Shown here: piece by piece, positions 13,266-27,419 of the stretch | Numbering within the stretch: the first letter of the stretch is position 1 | Layout of the letters: every line of letters starts with the position of its first letter | Assembly (NCBI RefSeq): GCF_036370855.1 | Contig: NC_088102.1 | Location: forward strand, 25,851,001 to 25,915,000 | Direction: 5' to 3' | Length of the DNA: 64,000 nucleotides | From: Dromaius novaehollandiae | Taxonomy: Eukaryota > Chordata > Aves > Casuariiformes > Dromaiidae | Notes under the pieces: generated by a model | Told to the model about the DNA's origin: nothing | The model's database searches: none | Seen by the model: the letters and a program-made list of their open reading frames with translations, nothing else | Position numbers and translations under genes: made by a program

Positions 13266-16200
13266 GTGATTTTCCTGTGTGGCTGGCACTATATAGCACT
13301 GCAGCTCTCAGTGCACAGCTTCAGCTAACTTTTGTCACAGCCATGAGGGCTCAGCACTTCTTCAAATTGGACTCCGGGGTATTGAGTGGACACCCAGAAA
13401 ATGAAGTCCAGGCAATTTAGTAGCCACATAAGAAAAGTTTTGGTGATACACCTCACCTCCTGCAATGACTGAGGCAGAGGCAGGAGAGAAGCTGCTCCCC
13501 AGGGTAGCATCAGCTGCCTTCTCCTGAGACTCCTTTCTCTTCCTAGAATTGCCTGCCTCATTCCCGAAACACCTCCTGACTTCGGTAACTAAGGAAACAA
13601 GGCTCTTGTCGACAGCAGCTTCTTTTATTGTGTAACATTGCTGGGTCCCCTGAGCGCATCCAGACTGAAGGACACAAGGGAGTTGTGGCGCACCATGCTG
13701 GGTGCCATCCTGGGCCCGAGGGGAGCACCATCCTGATGTGCACCCTGGGGCAGGTGTGTTAAGGCACACACAGCCCCTCCTGCTTCCCCAGCCAGGCCTG
13801 TACCCACAGCCTCAATGCAGCATGGCACCTCCCACATATACCCCCTGAAATCTCCCTCCTGGCCCATGCAGGAGAAGAGCACCATGGCCTGCCAGCCAGC
13901 TATACTAGACCCAAATTCCCCACAGGAAGGCAGAGGCCACAGAGCTGAGCTGCTCTGGGGGCACCAGCCCTTCAGTGGGGCTCTGCACCCAAAGCAGCCC
14001 CATGCCTTGGCTGGGCCTGGCATGGGGACACTGGGGTCCCTGGCAAGACATAACCCCCTTCGCATGACAGGCCACAAGACTCCCACTTTGCAAAAGGAAG
14101 AATTCCAGAGCTGCAGCAGAGGCTGAGCTGAGATCACACCAGGCACCTTAATTCTGCTAATTACAAAAGTTAATTTCTTAATTTTCAAGTGCTCACCTTG
14201 GACCTTTGCAAGGGTCTTCAAGGCAGTTTTCCTTGTGTAATAGCAGGAAAACAGAGGCCACAGCTGCTAAGCTGGGAAATCATCTCTTCCCCTGCCAGAT
14301 CCCTCATGGTTTGGTGTGTGCATGCTTGTAATTTCAAATCTGCTTCAGACATCACCCACCACCCAGACTGCATGACCAGGCACTAATCAGTTATATTAAA
14401 GTATGCTAATTGGCTCTTCACAATTGCCAGTCAGGCGGGACAGTGCGGCTCAGCGCTGACAAGCATGGGATTTCTCTGCGGTCGCAAATCTCATTTTTTT
14501 GGCTGGCCCAGGGAAGCAGGATATTCCTGAGGTCCTGTTCTGCTACCATCAGCCTGCTCCAGAACGCACAATGGCTGGGTCCTGCTTGTGGCTCAGCACA
14601 AATAGCTCAAATTGTATAGGCCACTGAGACAGTTTAACCACAACTGCTCATCTCAAAGTGTATCAGCCAAACCAACCCCTGCTTTCAGGAGCTACTGCCT
14701 CCAGTGGTCCCTCTGTGGGTGCTCCCACAGTCTCTTTCATCAGCCTCACAGCAAGAAAGTAGCTGTAGCTTTTGGCTCAGGGCTCTCCCCACTTCATCCC
14801 AGTGTCCAGCCTGTGCCCTGCCATTAACTAAATGTTTCTCCACTTTTCCCTCCCCAGATCCTGCCTTTTGCAAACTGAGCACTTGGCTAACCCCCTCCAA
14901 GAAGAACCCATTGGAGATCTTCATCTAGACCTGGAGGCTTCCACCTGATATCTCCCTGCCAGCTTTTGTGCACCAAACATCCTTGCATAACTCTGCAAGT
15001 AGCTAGTAAGTGCTTTCCTGGTGGTCAGGCCCACTGCCCACCTACCCTTTCAGTGACATATGTCTAAGCTGGCCCAGGGTCACTCTGAAAGCCCAGGGCA
15101 AGCAAGCTCCTTGTTTGCAGGCCCAGAGATGTGTGCAGATGGTCTATTCACTCTGTAGAAAATACATCTCCCTCTCCTATGCATGTGTGTGAGAGAAACA
15201 AATCATATGCTTGGCTATACAGAGCTTGCAGAGAGGTCAGTAGCATTTCCTGAAATGGAGGACATAGATTAGAGTCAAATCTTTCCTGCAAATCTAAAGG
15301 AAATGACCTTTCTGTGTCAGAAGGTGCAACTGGTAATTCCTGACAGACAAGAAGAAGATCCAGGCTGAGCGCTTGACCTTCTGAATCAGGAAATGGCATT
15401 TGTGATGATGCTTCAAGCAGTGAAAGATTGATTGCAAAGATAGCAGGGAAAAGTGATGGTAGTTTTAATGAGAATGTCAATAGATTATGGGGGAAAGATG
15501 TGAGCTGACAGTCTGAGCAGGGAGAGCCAGTGAGGAAGATGCACATCATGTAATGAACCACATTACTATTCAGGCCAAACGCAGAGCTCTGCATTCAGGA
15601 TGTGTCTCAGCACACATGCCTGGCCTTCCCGGGAGCATGTGGCAAACACTCCATGCACTGATGTTCTCCCGGGCTAAAACAAGTTGCTAGCAGCATAGCT
15701 AGCTCATGAGCTAGTGGCATGGTCCTTTATGAAAGTCATTAACTCTAAATGGGATGTCTCATATACAAAATACTCAGTTTCATATTCAAAATATTCGGCA
15801 GAAATGTCTTTGCTAATTATCTTGCTTGTCTTTCCTCTAGGTACAGAATAGCACCAGAATGGTAAAGGGACCAAAGGACAAAAGGATATATACATATATA
15901 AGGGGACATCCTTGACCAGAAAAAGGATCTGTGTAGACTAGCATTCTTTTTCTGGCAGCGGCTGACAGCAAATGCCTTGAGAAGGATGTAGGAACAGAGC
16001 AGAAATACAATACTCCCGCAGCATCCTCTCCCAGTTGCCAGCACATTGTGGCTCACAGGCTTCATGGTCCAGGAAATACATAGCCCTTGAAAGAGGTTTG
16101 GAAGCGCTATGAAATGTGAGCATCCACAACACCCTGCAGCAAGGTGTTCTCCAAGCAAGCTACATGTTGTTTGAAGTATCTTCTTTTGGTTGCTCTGACC

Positions 16201-19200
16201 CAGCCACCAGATACTTTCACCTGCTTCTCAGCCTGGAACATGCCATGAATGTTTGAGCCCTTTTTATTAATTAATAATTATTTATTAATTTTCATACTCA
16301 CACTGCTGGTTTTACCTCTGGTTTTACTGTGTGTATAATTAAACTTCATTCATAATGATCTTTGCACTTCCTTTCTCCCTCCCCTCCTTCCCACAGGCAC
16401 TGAAACAAAGCCATCATTCAAGCAGAGGAAATACAGTGTTTATCAGGCTGCGGTTGCACGAGGAGAGAGTTGGGATCAGGGAGGGAAGAAGAGCTCCCTA
16501 TTGAGCTGAAAGTAGAAGGGGAATGTGGGTAGATGACATGTTATTAATATCCAGTAATACCCCATGATAAAAGCAGATGCCTGAGACATTATCGTAGATG
16601 ATCGCAGCCCCGGTTCTGGACCTTCATCCACCCTTCCAGGTAGCTCAACAAACAATAGTTTTGCCACTGCTTCACCAGATCTCCAAGGGCCCCGGGGAGA
16701 GGTCCATCAGCTCAAGCCCTTTGGGAAGTGTCAAACTTGGCACATTCAGCCATGTTGAAACAGAGTGTGAATCACTGCAGAGGGTAAGATTCACATCTGA
16801 TACAGCAGAGTTGAATTTGGACTTAAACAACCTCCTTTCAGGGAGCTTTAATCCACCTGCGGTGAGGACTGCGGAGTCCTCATCAGCAGCCAGTTAGGGA
16901 GGTTTGAGTGGGGAAGACTGCTCTGCAGGTGGGTCCTCCAGGGGAAGAGGTGCTGCCCTCCCAGCTCTGGGGCTGGGAGCTCCCCAGCAGAGCCAGAGTG
17001 GGACTGCGATGGGTGGAGGGCAGGGGAGAGATCTCTTCAGAGCTGCAACAGTGCCTGCCTGTCATCTCAAACCTCCTGAAGCCACTTGCCCCCCCAAATC
17101 ACAGTGATAGCAGCCCCATGCAGCAGTTATGACACACCACAGCATACTGGGGGATGGATGGATAACCTGGCCACTTGTGCCCCATAGCCTTTACCTGCTG
17201 TAGCCCTACACATTGCACTGCCCTCAGGCTTGCCTTCCTGTCCTGCTGCAGTCTCCTATCCCCTGCCATCTCTTCAGCCTTCACCCCAAACTCTCTCTGC
17301 CCCACATCCTCTGCCTTCCAACTCCCTTTTGTTGTGCCACAAGGAAATGAGAGCTGGGCTGTTCTTGGCTGCTGGCTGTGCCCTCTAGGACCAGGCGGAC
17401 TGCTGAGAGCACAACTGGTGGCCAAGAAGAGCTGGTGTCCCAGCCCATCCAGCTGCCTGCGCAGGATATACACTCCACTGTCATCACTGGCTGGTGCCTT
17501 TGAACCATCCCAGACCAGGCAGCATTTCAGAAATCTGCTGAGGTGAGCACAAGAGTTGTGAGCCAAGCAAGCTCCCTAAATTCTGCAGTATAGTAGGACA
17601 AGAATACAACATCACATTCCACATGCAGCACAGGTGTTTCTTGTATCCGCTGACCTAAATCCATTTCTCAGCTAGTTTTTTTCTCTGCTATACAGTTCCT
17701 AGCACTTTGCTCAGCCTTATATTAGCATCTGACAAGATGGCACTTTGTTGAGAGACAGATGTGGTGCTCCCCAGCAGCACATCCTTAAGGGCAAGTTGGA
17801 GCCAGCCTTGGGGTTGTCTGTCTCCTTTCTGTGAACCCACAGGCAGGTATTGTAGGAAAACTCATTTGTTCTGGGGAAAGTTCAGTGCTCCACACCACTT
17901 TTCTGCATGTACTTCCCTTTCATTTGCTACTTCTTCCCCATCTATGAAATGATGAGGGATTTGGGGGGAGGTGACTTCATTCTAACGCAAGTGGGGGAGG
18001 AGGGACTGCTACTTCCTTTCACCTTGGTTATGGCTCCACTGCCTTTGTATGCCTCTCTAATAAGAGTGTAGGAAGCTGTTACATTTCTCTTAAGAAAAAC
18101 CTGTGTATGTTGAGCCCATTGTGAAGAAGGCCCTTCTGTATTTGCCAATGACAGTCACCTGGTAAAAGCTAAAAACCTGGCCTCTGTCCACTGCAGGAGT
18201 GTTTTGATGCTGTGCAGATCCCACCTGGGAGTTTTGGATGCTGTGTAGATGTACTGCCATATAGCCCTGTCTGTTCAGTGGGCAAGAACTTGCTTTTGAA
18301 ACCAGCTCAGTGGAGCTTTTCAGTCTGAAAATGCCTGATGGGAGGAATGAGCTTCTCTCCTGACAGGCACCCAGCACCATCTATTGGCTTCTCCAGGGAT
18401 CTCCAAAGAGCTGAGTGGGAGTACACAGAGGTGAGGGAGGGTCTTCATTCACCATAGTCCCAGACTAGCCTCCTACTTCCTCTGGGGACAGCCCCTTAGG
18501 AAATTACAGTTTCTTTTATCACACTAGGATCTGTGCTATCTTCCTCAGCAGTAAAGACGCTGGAGTGGGGACAGCCAGCAGCCCTGAAAAAAACGAACGT
18601 GGGGAAGAGCTGGGCTTCTGATGAGGTCCCAATTGGAAGAGCTGGGATTGGGGGTGTACTGGGAACCCACTGCCTCCTGCACAGAGCCTTTCTCATCTGG
18701 GAACTCACCCAACCCCTTCGCTGGCCGTTTCTGACCCCAGCTTTCCTTTTTCTTTCCCAGCCCTCACATCTCTCACTGAATTCCATCTATCCCTGCACCT
18801 CCATCTCTTCCACTTCTCTTTCCCAACTCTGTTCAGTCCTGCCACCCACACCATGCCGAGGCCCTTCTTGCCCGAGCCATCCCCCAGGATTTCTGTTTGC
18901 CACGACCACCCCTTGTGCCCCCATGACCTCTGTCTCCCTCAGAGGCCCCACAGCAGATGGGCCCCCACTTCCAGCTGTCCAGGCCCCACTGCTCCCTCTG
19001 CTCCCCAGGCACAGGCCTGGCTGCTATCCTCTGCTAGGTCCCTGGGACCGCCCATTTTCCATGACTGTCAGAGAAGCAGATCCTGGCTTCTGCGTCTGGC
19101 AGTCATTTTGGAAACCTGGGTACTGGCTGTACTTATCTGAAATCCACCAGACAGGAATCTGAGAAGAAAATTAAGACATGCCTGGGGAAAGTCCAAGCCT

Positions 19201-21084
19201 AACTGCTATGGGGCTTCCCCCTTGTATTTATTCTTTGTTTTCCATCTTAATTTCATCCCATAACTCCTTACTGGGTCTTCAGGGGTGAATAATTCACCTC
19301 CTTCCTTACTGTTTACACTGCGGCTCTTTACTGGATTTTCCTCACTCAGCTCAATCCCAATGCAATGAGGAAGGGGAGATAAGGCCATAGGTACAATCCA
19401 CACAGCAGACTCTGCATTGGCTCCATAGGCCCTCTCCTACCATTAGTCTTTGGAGATCCCCAGAAGCTTGAGGATAAGGCAAATTATCATCTCACAGGAG
19501 TATGCCCTTTCTGCAGGCGGCCTGATGCATGATTGCTCCTGACATGCTGCCATCGACCTAAACTTTGGCAGTGCTAAGGGCTTCATTTGTTTGATACCAA
19601 ATACATTAGGTGCTTCTTGGGGTCTAGCCAACAGCTACCCATAATCAAATGTTTACTTTATTTTCCTTCAGCTGAGGAAAGAAAATAGCATCTCAGTTAT
19701 TTTTTCCTTCTCATTTACATAGATGACTTTACTGGACTGAGATTTGCCCTTCAGTCTTGCCCAGCACAGAAGGGATATTGGCCTTAGGGGCCTTGTGATG
19801 GCTCACAGCACCTATATGAGCACTTCAGGCTCCCCAGAACAAAGAAAGAGAGGCCTCCCATGGGAGTTCAGGCCACATGGATGCTGGAAACAGGCAAACA
19901 GGTGAGGCTGCCTGCAGATTCCTGAGGTAAGGCTCTGGTTCTGCCTCTCATCCTCATCCTGAACAATCCTTTGAATTTGTTGTGTTAAAGAAAGCCTAGT
20001 CAACTCCAGAAGAAGGTGCTGTTCATCACTGATGAGGCAGAGATGCCTAGAAGAAGCCCTGGCTAGTGATGGGGCTGAGCAGACATCTAGCTTTGGACTG
20101 CGCAGAAAGCACTTCCACCCACTCAGGGCTCAGTATGGGAAGCCCCTCTAAGTGGCTGCCAGACTGGATGGGATAACAGCCCTTCTTCTGCAACAAATTC
20201 AATGCTTAAACATGTGCTCAGAAAGTGAAATGCTTGGGGTCTAGTGCCTAAATCTGCCTGAGTTTGAGCCCACAGTATGTTGTACAAAGCTACCTGATGG
20301 CCTGGGATGCAACCATGCTGCACCACTTCCCCTTCCTGGGAGCTGATCAACTGTGCAAATACCACATGGGGACAGAGAAGGGGAAAAATCAAGACGCCAG
20401 TTAGGTGACTGGGAGCCTGGTCTCTGCTCCCATTGCTTAGTGCATTTTGTGTAATGAATTGTAAATGGAAAATGTACACATAGGAGCAGGTGGAAATTAA
20501 GCAGGGAGAATCTGGTCCTCTATGTAGCAAACAAATGTTCAGTTAAAATCATTGCCACCTGCACTGTAACTAGGGTAGCAGTTATAAATAAGGTTGCAAT
20601 TATGTACAGTGCAGGCATATATTGCACTAGTTCATAGCTAGCATTTCTGCAGAGCCAAAGTAATTTAGCAACTGCTTTTACCAAGCCACTGGAGGAGCTT
20701 CTTCAGGGCAGGGGGCAGCAGCCATGTGAAAGCAGGGATGGAGATCACTTCTCCCAGGACACTGCTACAGCAAGCAGGTGGATTAATCCAAGTCTGTTTT
20801 CTGGAACTGATTTAGCATTGTGTTCATTTTTCTGAAGCTCCTGCTGAAACATTTCAAATTTCAGATCTGATTTCACTTCTTTTGAGGCTGAAAGGCCTGG
20901 TTCTCTAGGGAGGAGCAGTTCTGTAAGAGAACAAGTAAGAGCCCTAGGGAAGCAGCAAAAGGAAGGCATATTTTATCCTTAGTAACTGGTCATTTCCATT
21001 TTGGAGGCAGTGAAAGAAAAACCATCTGGTGGGTGCTGAATATTCACTATGTGAAAAGTGACTTGGTTATGAATATGAGCATGT

Positions 21085-21205
21085 GTTATTGTTATTTATT
21101 ATTTATAGGATTCCCTAGGTGTGCATGACACTTTGCAAGCAGATATGAAGACAAGGGCTCTTGCCCCGATATGCACAATGTAAATTTGACACAATACTAA
21201 ATAGC
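21085..21205 (+). repeat. Old amniote SINE relic (MIR-like)
   Basis: The segment begins with a TTATT-rich lead, then follows the order known from an old amniote SINE: a 'cctagg' block, a 'gcactttgcaagca' block (the 'gctgtacaaacaca' part), a 'gggctcttgcccc' block and an 'aatgtaaatttgacac' end. The order matches all along although single positions are heavily mutated. It is inert and indicates a very old insertion. Confidence 0.5.
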
Positions 21206-23999
21206 AACAGACCATGACTGATGAGGGTCAGGCAACCAGTTTTGGGGGGAGCAGTGAAAGATGCTGATCCCATAAAAAGCAGTGCACCACTCCTGAGGCA
21301 GTAGCTGCTCCTTTTGACAGCAGATTGCTAAAGATGACCATCTTCACATGTTTCTGCTGGTTATGTTGGGCCTCTACTGTAATTAACTTTGTTTATATTT
21401 ATTATTTTAATTCTGTACTTCCTAAGGAGCTCTGCTCCTGAAGCATCCTGTCTGGAAATGACCCAGTGCAAAAGGAACATTAGTCATCTACCTGTCTACC
21501 ATACCCATGGTATCCACCTTGGGTGATGAAACTGCTGACTTGGCTTGAGCTTTATTGCTCGGAAGATTCAAATCTATCATTTTTAACAAAAAAAGGACAT
21601 TTTATTGTGCACTTTTTCTGCTATCACAGAGCCAAAGTATCTTGAAAGCAAGGGAAAGATTCCCATGGAGGCACAAGGTGACACTTTATTGTCAGAGTGT
21701 AATGTCTGATATTGAAGAATGCTGGGGATTGTCCTTTCTTCTGTCTGCTCTCCCTTCTTTTCTTTTCACTGCTTGAATTTTCTTCTGCAGGGGTTTCTGC
21801 CAAGGAACTTGGCCATTCATCTGGCACTCAGCCAGTAACAGACTTTTATGAAAGGGGGAGTCACAGGCACTCACAGGGAAAGGAGTGGTCTTGGGTCCCT
21901 TAGGTGCAAATTCCTTGCACCTTTATGGGGATAGGGTTCAGGGACACTTGTGGTGTCAGTGGGATGGAGAAGTGGGTGGTTAAAGGCCCCTTGCGGGAGG
22001 GAGAATGGGAAGTCTTGAGGATAAAGAGTTTTCATGTTGCAGATGTCAGCTGCCAGTGAAGAGTGTTTGGTTTGACATATGATGAGCTCACCCCCTCCCA
22101 GCTTAGCAAGAAGTGGGTGCACTGAAATCAGGGACTACAGCACATTGGTGCTTAGACCTTCCCCTAAGACAGCAGCCCTGGACTGAGCTCAGGCCTATGA
22201 GCATCTGCCCTCATGCAACTTTCCTTTCCCACCTATCATCAACATTTTCTCTTCCTGCTGCTATGCTCTGACATGCTGAAGTTTACTTGATTAACGAAAG
22301 TTTGTTTCTCAACAGCACCAGCAAGCAGAGAATGAATCAAATGTTAATTTTTGCAACAGTTTTCCTAACATATCAGATTGCACCATAAATTGTGACTTTG
22401 TACACTTATTTCAAACAGGCCTGAACTTTCATTTCACAGCCCAGCTAAAATAGCCAAGTGACCAGAGCATGCTTCACAATGTAGTATTCAAACTGGTTTG
22501 AATAGCATTGTCCTTTCAGTCTTTCTTCTCTGCTTCCAGAAAGACATTTACATTGTTATACGACTCTAAGAATGAGGCAGATAGGATAGCAAAGTTGGGG
22601 AGCCATGTAAGGACTTTCATACAGGATGAGACAATGTTAGTGGCTGCTCTGATATTTTTTGTGACAAGAGCTCTGTATAACTTTTTGAGCTGTATCGCAC
22701 AGTCAAAACACTCTCCCTGTTAGTCACTACTAACACTGGAAGACCATACTCATCGTGGTAGTTTTTTCGTTGCTGGAGGAGAAAGAGTCTCTCAGGTAGC
22801 CAGCACCAATTCATGCAGAGCTTAGGAAAGCAGATCGGCTAAGGCTTTGAAGGATGGTTTGGCCTTGTACCTTAGCTACCGAGTCCTATTTAAAATTCTG
22901 TGAGTTGGAACACACCAGCTGGCACACCTTAGAGTGCAACCAGGTTTTCCCTGTTTAAATATACCCTTTGTGCTCATAGCTTCTTGGGTCATCTAAGTCT
23001 TGGACTTTCTGGCACAAATGACAACAGCCTGATCTATGGTTGTTATTTAGACATAGAAGGTGGATTTTGTTCAATAGATGCAAAATATCCATTACAGTCT
23101 GTCCGACAACTCATTATTCATTTGGAGGTAATTGACCCTTTGTCGATAAACCTTTCATATCATCTCCTCAAGAGTTGGAAACCCATGTGCTAAAGGACAT
23201 CGTGACTGGGGAAGTCAGAGAATAAGCCTATTTGAAAAAGTGAGGTTCTAGGCGCACTTTTAGTCCTTATTTCCCTTTCTCCTCTTTGTTTTTATGGATT
23301 AATGACCTGAAAATGTCTCTCTCAAATGCAAAGATAAAATAAGCCATGGATATGTCTTTAGGTGGCAGATTTTTTACTCATTTACTTTAAAACTGTCTGG
23401 ACTAGTTTTCAATGTATGCCACTATCTGAACCATAACACATCCCTGCAGAAATACTTTGTACACCAAACGTTGGCTTATGGCTTAGTTTTACACTGAATG
23501 ATAAGCAGGGAGGTTTATAATGAGAAAACAGCATCTGAATTAACCCGGTGGTGTCTTGGCACACTGAGGTGGGAAGTGTGACTGCATAAAACCCCTCTTT
23601 CTCAACATTGGCCTTCAAGGAGGAAGAAGGGGAGGGTAGGTGAAGATTGGCCACATGGGAGCTGAAAAGGAGGTTCAGTCGTAGTGCTGAAGTCATAAAT
23701 TCAGATCCAGCACACGCTTGACAGTGTGTGAAAGTCATGACCATCTGTCAACTGTTTAGTAACCATCTCTTCCCTTGTTAATGAGTGTCCTCCTCACTGA
23801 AACCCCCAGCACAACTCACACAGCACAACAGACAATCTGGGCCAAAATGATTAAAAACCAGCTCTCTAAAACTATACTGCTGAGCTCCCTGACCTCAGTG
23901 CTGGATGTCCCTTGTCTCTCAGGTACCTGAAAACAGATACAATACTCCAAGCCTGCAATCTTTCTTTCGGAGGTTTCCAAAGCACAGCCCACGAGGAAA

Positions 24000-24375
24000 A
24001 GATTGAGGGGATCACAATGGCTTTATCTACAGAAGACATGGTAGCCACTTCCAAATACATAAAAGGCTGCAAGGAGGAAAGGATCTGTCTGTTCTGTGTA
24101 TCCACTGGGCATGGGATAAGGACTAAAGCCTTAAACTGCTGCAAGGGAGATTCAAGTTAGACAAAATCAGATACTCTGTAAGGATAACAACGAACTGAAT
24201 GGATTGCCTGGGTTGATGGAAAGTGTCCATCACTGGAGCTCTTCAAGACCTAATTAGACTGTAGTCTGTGAGGAATACGTATACTTGGGGCAAGGAGATG
24301 GAGTAACTGGGACAGATGGTTGAGTTGATCTCTGAAAATCATTTCTCACTATGAATAGGAACTTAGTATTAGTTT
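24000..24375 (+). repeat. CR1 LINE 3'-end fragment
   Basis: Several blocks typical of the CR1 3' region occur in the right order: 'aaatacataaaaggctgc', 'ccactgggcatgggataagg', 'ttaaactgctgcaagggaga', 'tggattgcctggg', then 'tccatcactggagctcttca' and 'agacctaattagac'. The element is 5'-truncated, as is usual for CR1, and lacks a clear terminal octamer repeat. CR1 is the dominant LINE of birds, crocodilians and turtles, which supports a sauropsid source. Confidence 0.7.
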
Positions 24376-25339
24376 CCTATTTCAGGAAGCTTAGGTCCTT
24401 CCTGAAAAACTCAACAGTATAACAAAGAGTTGGATGAGGTAAGGACTGAAATCTCTTCGCCTCCCAGTGTTCATGTCTCCACCTCGGCAGATTCAAATCT
24501 GGTCAGCACAAAGGCAGGCAGGTCTGTAGTCATCCATGTTACACTTGTTTCCTTGCTAAATGGAAGATGTCAGACCTTGCCTGCCACATTTCATTGCTAT
24601 CCAACTTTACCTTGCCAAACATGAAACCTCTCCAGATATGGTGTTCAAATTTTGTAAGTTAACTAACTGGAGGAGGATGGGAAGGAGGGAGAAAAAGCCC
24701 ACAAGAACTTCATGGGATTTGTACTTAATTTAAGGGAAGCAGTACTGCATTTAACACAGAGAGCATTCATTTCTTCCAAACTGCAACAGTGAATAGTAGA
24801 TACTAATGCACTCATTTCAGAGAAAAATCACCATCAGGCTGTATCTTGAATGCTAAACTAACAGGGCTGTCTGAAGCAATGCACATTTTGAGTTTGAAGA
24901 AATGATACATAATTTGGGATGCAATTTGGAGAGAGACCTTGAAAGATTTTGAGCAGGATGTATCAGAGCTTGGAATCATTGGAACTGCATTTTGTTTTGT
25001 TTAAAATGGCTGAGCACAAGGAACTAGGGAATCCAGGAATAAAAGATTTTCATCTGCTGGTCATCATAACCAAGTGTGACCAGGTTATGGGACTAGAAGA
25101 TGAAAGAACCAGCTGGCTGGCAGCTGTATAGATTATGCCAATGGCTTCCCAACCTCCTTGCTAAGGGGACATACTGGGAAAGGGCTCACGCTGGAAAACC
25201 CCCCACTACACACCTGGCCAGCGGGGGAGAGTGCTTAATCGTTGGTGGAGTAGTGAGATTCAGCTGCATTAAAGCTAGGATGAAAGTGAGGGACTGGTTG
25301 AAGTTTACTGTGCTAATTTCTAGAAAACATCTGCACAGT

Positions 25340-25550
25340 AGGTAATAATAACAAAAACTTGTTCTTATAGGGGTTCTTCATGCCTAGCTTTTCAAGGTCT
25401 TGCAGAGAGAGGCATGCAGCCTAATCCCTATTCAAGTGACAGAAAATCCTGACATATGGGTGAAGTCATTTGTCTACAGTTGAAAAGCAGGACAGGGGAA
25501 ACACTTCATCTTCTGAGTCACAGCCTGAGTCTCTGTCCAGGAAACTGTCT
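25340..25550 (+). repeat. Old amniote SINE relic (MIR/CORE-like)
   Basis: A near full-length but decayed copy. It opens with TAATAATAACAAAAACTTG and a 'gttcttatagggg' block, continues with 'cttttcaaggtcttgcagag' and 'cctaatccctattca', and ends with 'gtgaagtcatttgtctacag' and 'agcaggacaggg'. The same block order is known from MIR-type SINEs of amniotes. Recognition is by eye. Confidence 0.5.
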
Positions 25551-25989
25551 CCCCAGGGAGGGAAAGGAAGATAATGTTTCTGAATGCCCCAGAACTTAAC
25601 ATCTCTCATGATGTTGCTTTTACAGCAGGGAAAATTCAAACTCCTGAAGTAAATATTACTGTTTTTAATGTGCATTCCAAATTAACTACTGTTCCTGTTA
25701 TTCACTTACTCCTTACACTCTTCTCCTTATTTACCCATATCTCTCTTACATACACGCATGCATGTGCATAGGCAAATTCATCCCCAGACAACTTCTCCCC
25801 CATCCTGCCAACTTCTCATCATATCGACACAACAGCATTGAGAGGAATTTTTTTTTACTATATTCTAAAATATGAAGCCAGTATTTTGACAGTGACATAT
25901 CATAAGCATCAATTTGCAGAAGCATTTTAATGAGAACACCAGGGATAAATTGCTTCACCATTTTTCCATTTCAATGGAGAACAGAAGTT

Positions 25990-26042
25990 GTTTTTTCTTC
26001 TTTCCTTTTTCTTTTTTTCCTTTTCTTTTTTTCTTTTTCTGT
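25990..26042. repeat. T/C polypyrimidine tract
   Basis: About 50 bases are almost only T and C, in runs of T broken by single or paired C. Just beyond it stands CTGCAG, so the piece resembles an overlong splice acceptor, but no open coding exon follows. I treat it as low-complexity sequence. Confidence 0.8.
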
Positions 26043-27419
26043 ACCTTTGGCTGCAGCTTATCACGCTCCTGTACAGGCAGGATTAATGTCTTTCATGAGA
26101 TGCAGTCCCTTCAGTCTAAGAACCTTTCATTACATGAAAAGCTTTCTGCGTAATTTTTTTATTTTGATGTAAGCTGTTGAAATATGGAGAAAACACTGTC
26201 TGATTATTTAAAGATAGAATCCAGGCTGGGTCATGTATCTTTACTGCAAGGCTCAATCTACTTTAAATTGATGAGTTGAGGGAATATTGAAGGAATTTTA
26301 TTCTCAGTAGTCGTGACAGAATGAGGGAGGTGGGAGTGAAAGCTAAATTCCTTCTGAGCAGCTTTCCCTCCAGCTCTGCTGAAGGTGCCTCTTAGTTGTT
26401 TCTCACTGCAGATCCAGTGCCTACAGTCTTGGTTTTCGCTTGCTTTTGTTATGCCACTGTTTTTCTCAGAAATGTTGAATCATGAAAGTGATCTAGGATA
26501 AAAAAGTTATTTCTAATAAAGAGCCCTTGAACTCAGTTGCTGTCACCAACCTCCACACTAATGTACGTGCAAGAGACAAACAGACGCTCTCTCCCACAGG
26601 TCTCTCTCTCCCTAGAAACTGGGACCTGAAACACACTTAAATTTTGCTCTGCACCTTCAGGCGAAAGAAGAGTCTCTCCTGGAGAAGCTGAGTCTGTTAC
26701 GGGGTGTGCTGAGGGTAAGCCTAAGACCTAAGATCGGATTAAATCTACTTTTCTTTGACTTGTGACCAGTGAGGATTTTGACTATCTCCAGGGACAAAGC
26801 TGCATCCCAACAGCCCTCTTCTGTCCCCTTCTCCTGTTATGGGTGGATCTTCTTCAGAGGAAGATAGGGATGCTTTTCTTCAGGGCTGAGAGGGTACAGC
26901 ACGTAGGTGTGTAGCAGAGAGGCTGTGCACAGTGTCTGTGTAGACAGTACAAGAAGTGTGTGGGTGGCAGAGAGCGTAGAGGGCATGTGGCTGTTGGAGG
27001 GCAAAAACGTGTCTGCACAGCTCCTACCAGCATCCCGTGCTGCTTGGGCACCACCTGCCCAGCTCGAAGCTTTTCCTAGGTGCCTGCCATTGTGCAAGAG
27101 TGCCCTGCAAGCCCAGGGAGGCTTTGAACTTGCAGAGACTCTCCCCTAAATTTCCCCTTGCCTCAGAGGCTGGTCCCCACACGGGTGGCTGCGGGGCAGC
27201 AGGAGACATGTCCAAGCTTCTGGCTTCCCCTTATTCCCCTCAGTGTGGGAAGGAAGGGCTCTCTGCTGTCTGAAGCAGGCAGGACCTTCTCACCTCCCTG
27301 CTCTCCCCATGGGACTCGGCAGGACCCAAGAGCCCCAGGGTCCGCCTGAGGGCATGGGGTCCCCCGGGCAGGGCTGAGGGGGAGGCGGGGGGAGAGTGTG
27401 TGGACCCCGCAGGAGACGC

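Larger units (their letters stand above)
10111..27400. other. Intergenic DNA between the two CpG islands
   Basis: I see no protein-coding exon on either strand. The larger open frames, such as those near 12.3-12.9 kb and 18.5-19.2 kb, lie in locally GC-rich sequence, overlap each other in several frames and match nothing I recognise. The contents I can name are old SINE or CR1 relics near 13.2, 21.1, 24.2 and 25.4 kb and a pyrimidine tract near 26.0 kb. If the left island is TMEM63C and the right one ZDHHC22, this is the head-to-head spacer where shared enhancers would sit. Confidence 0.55.
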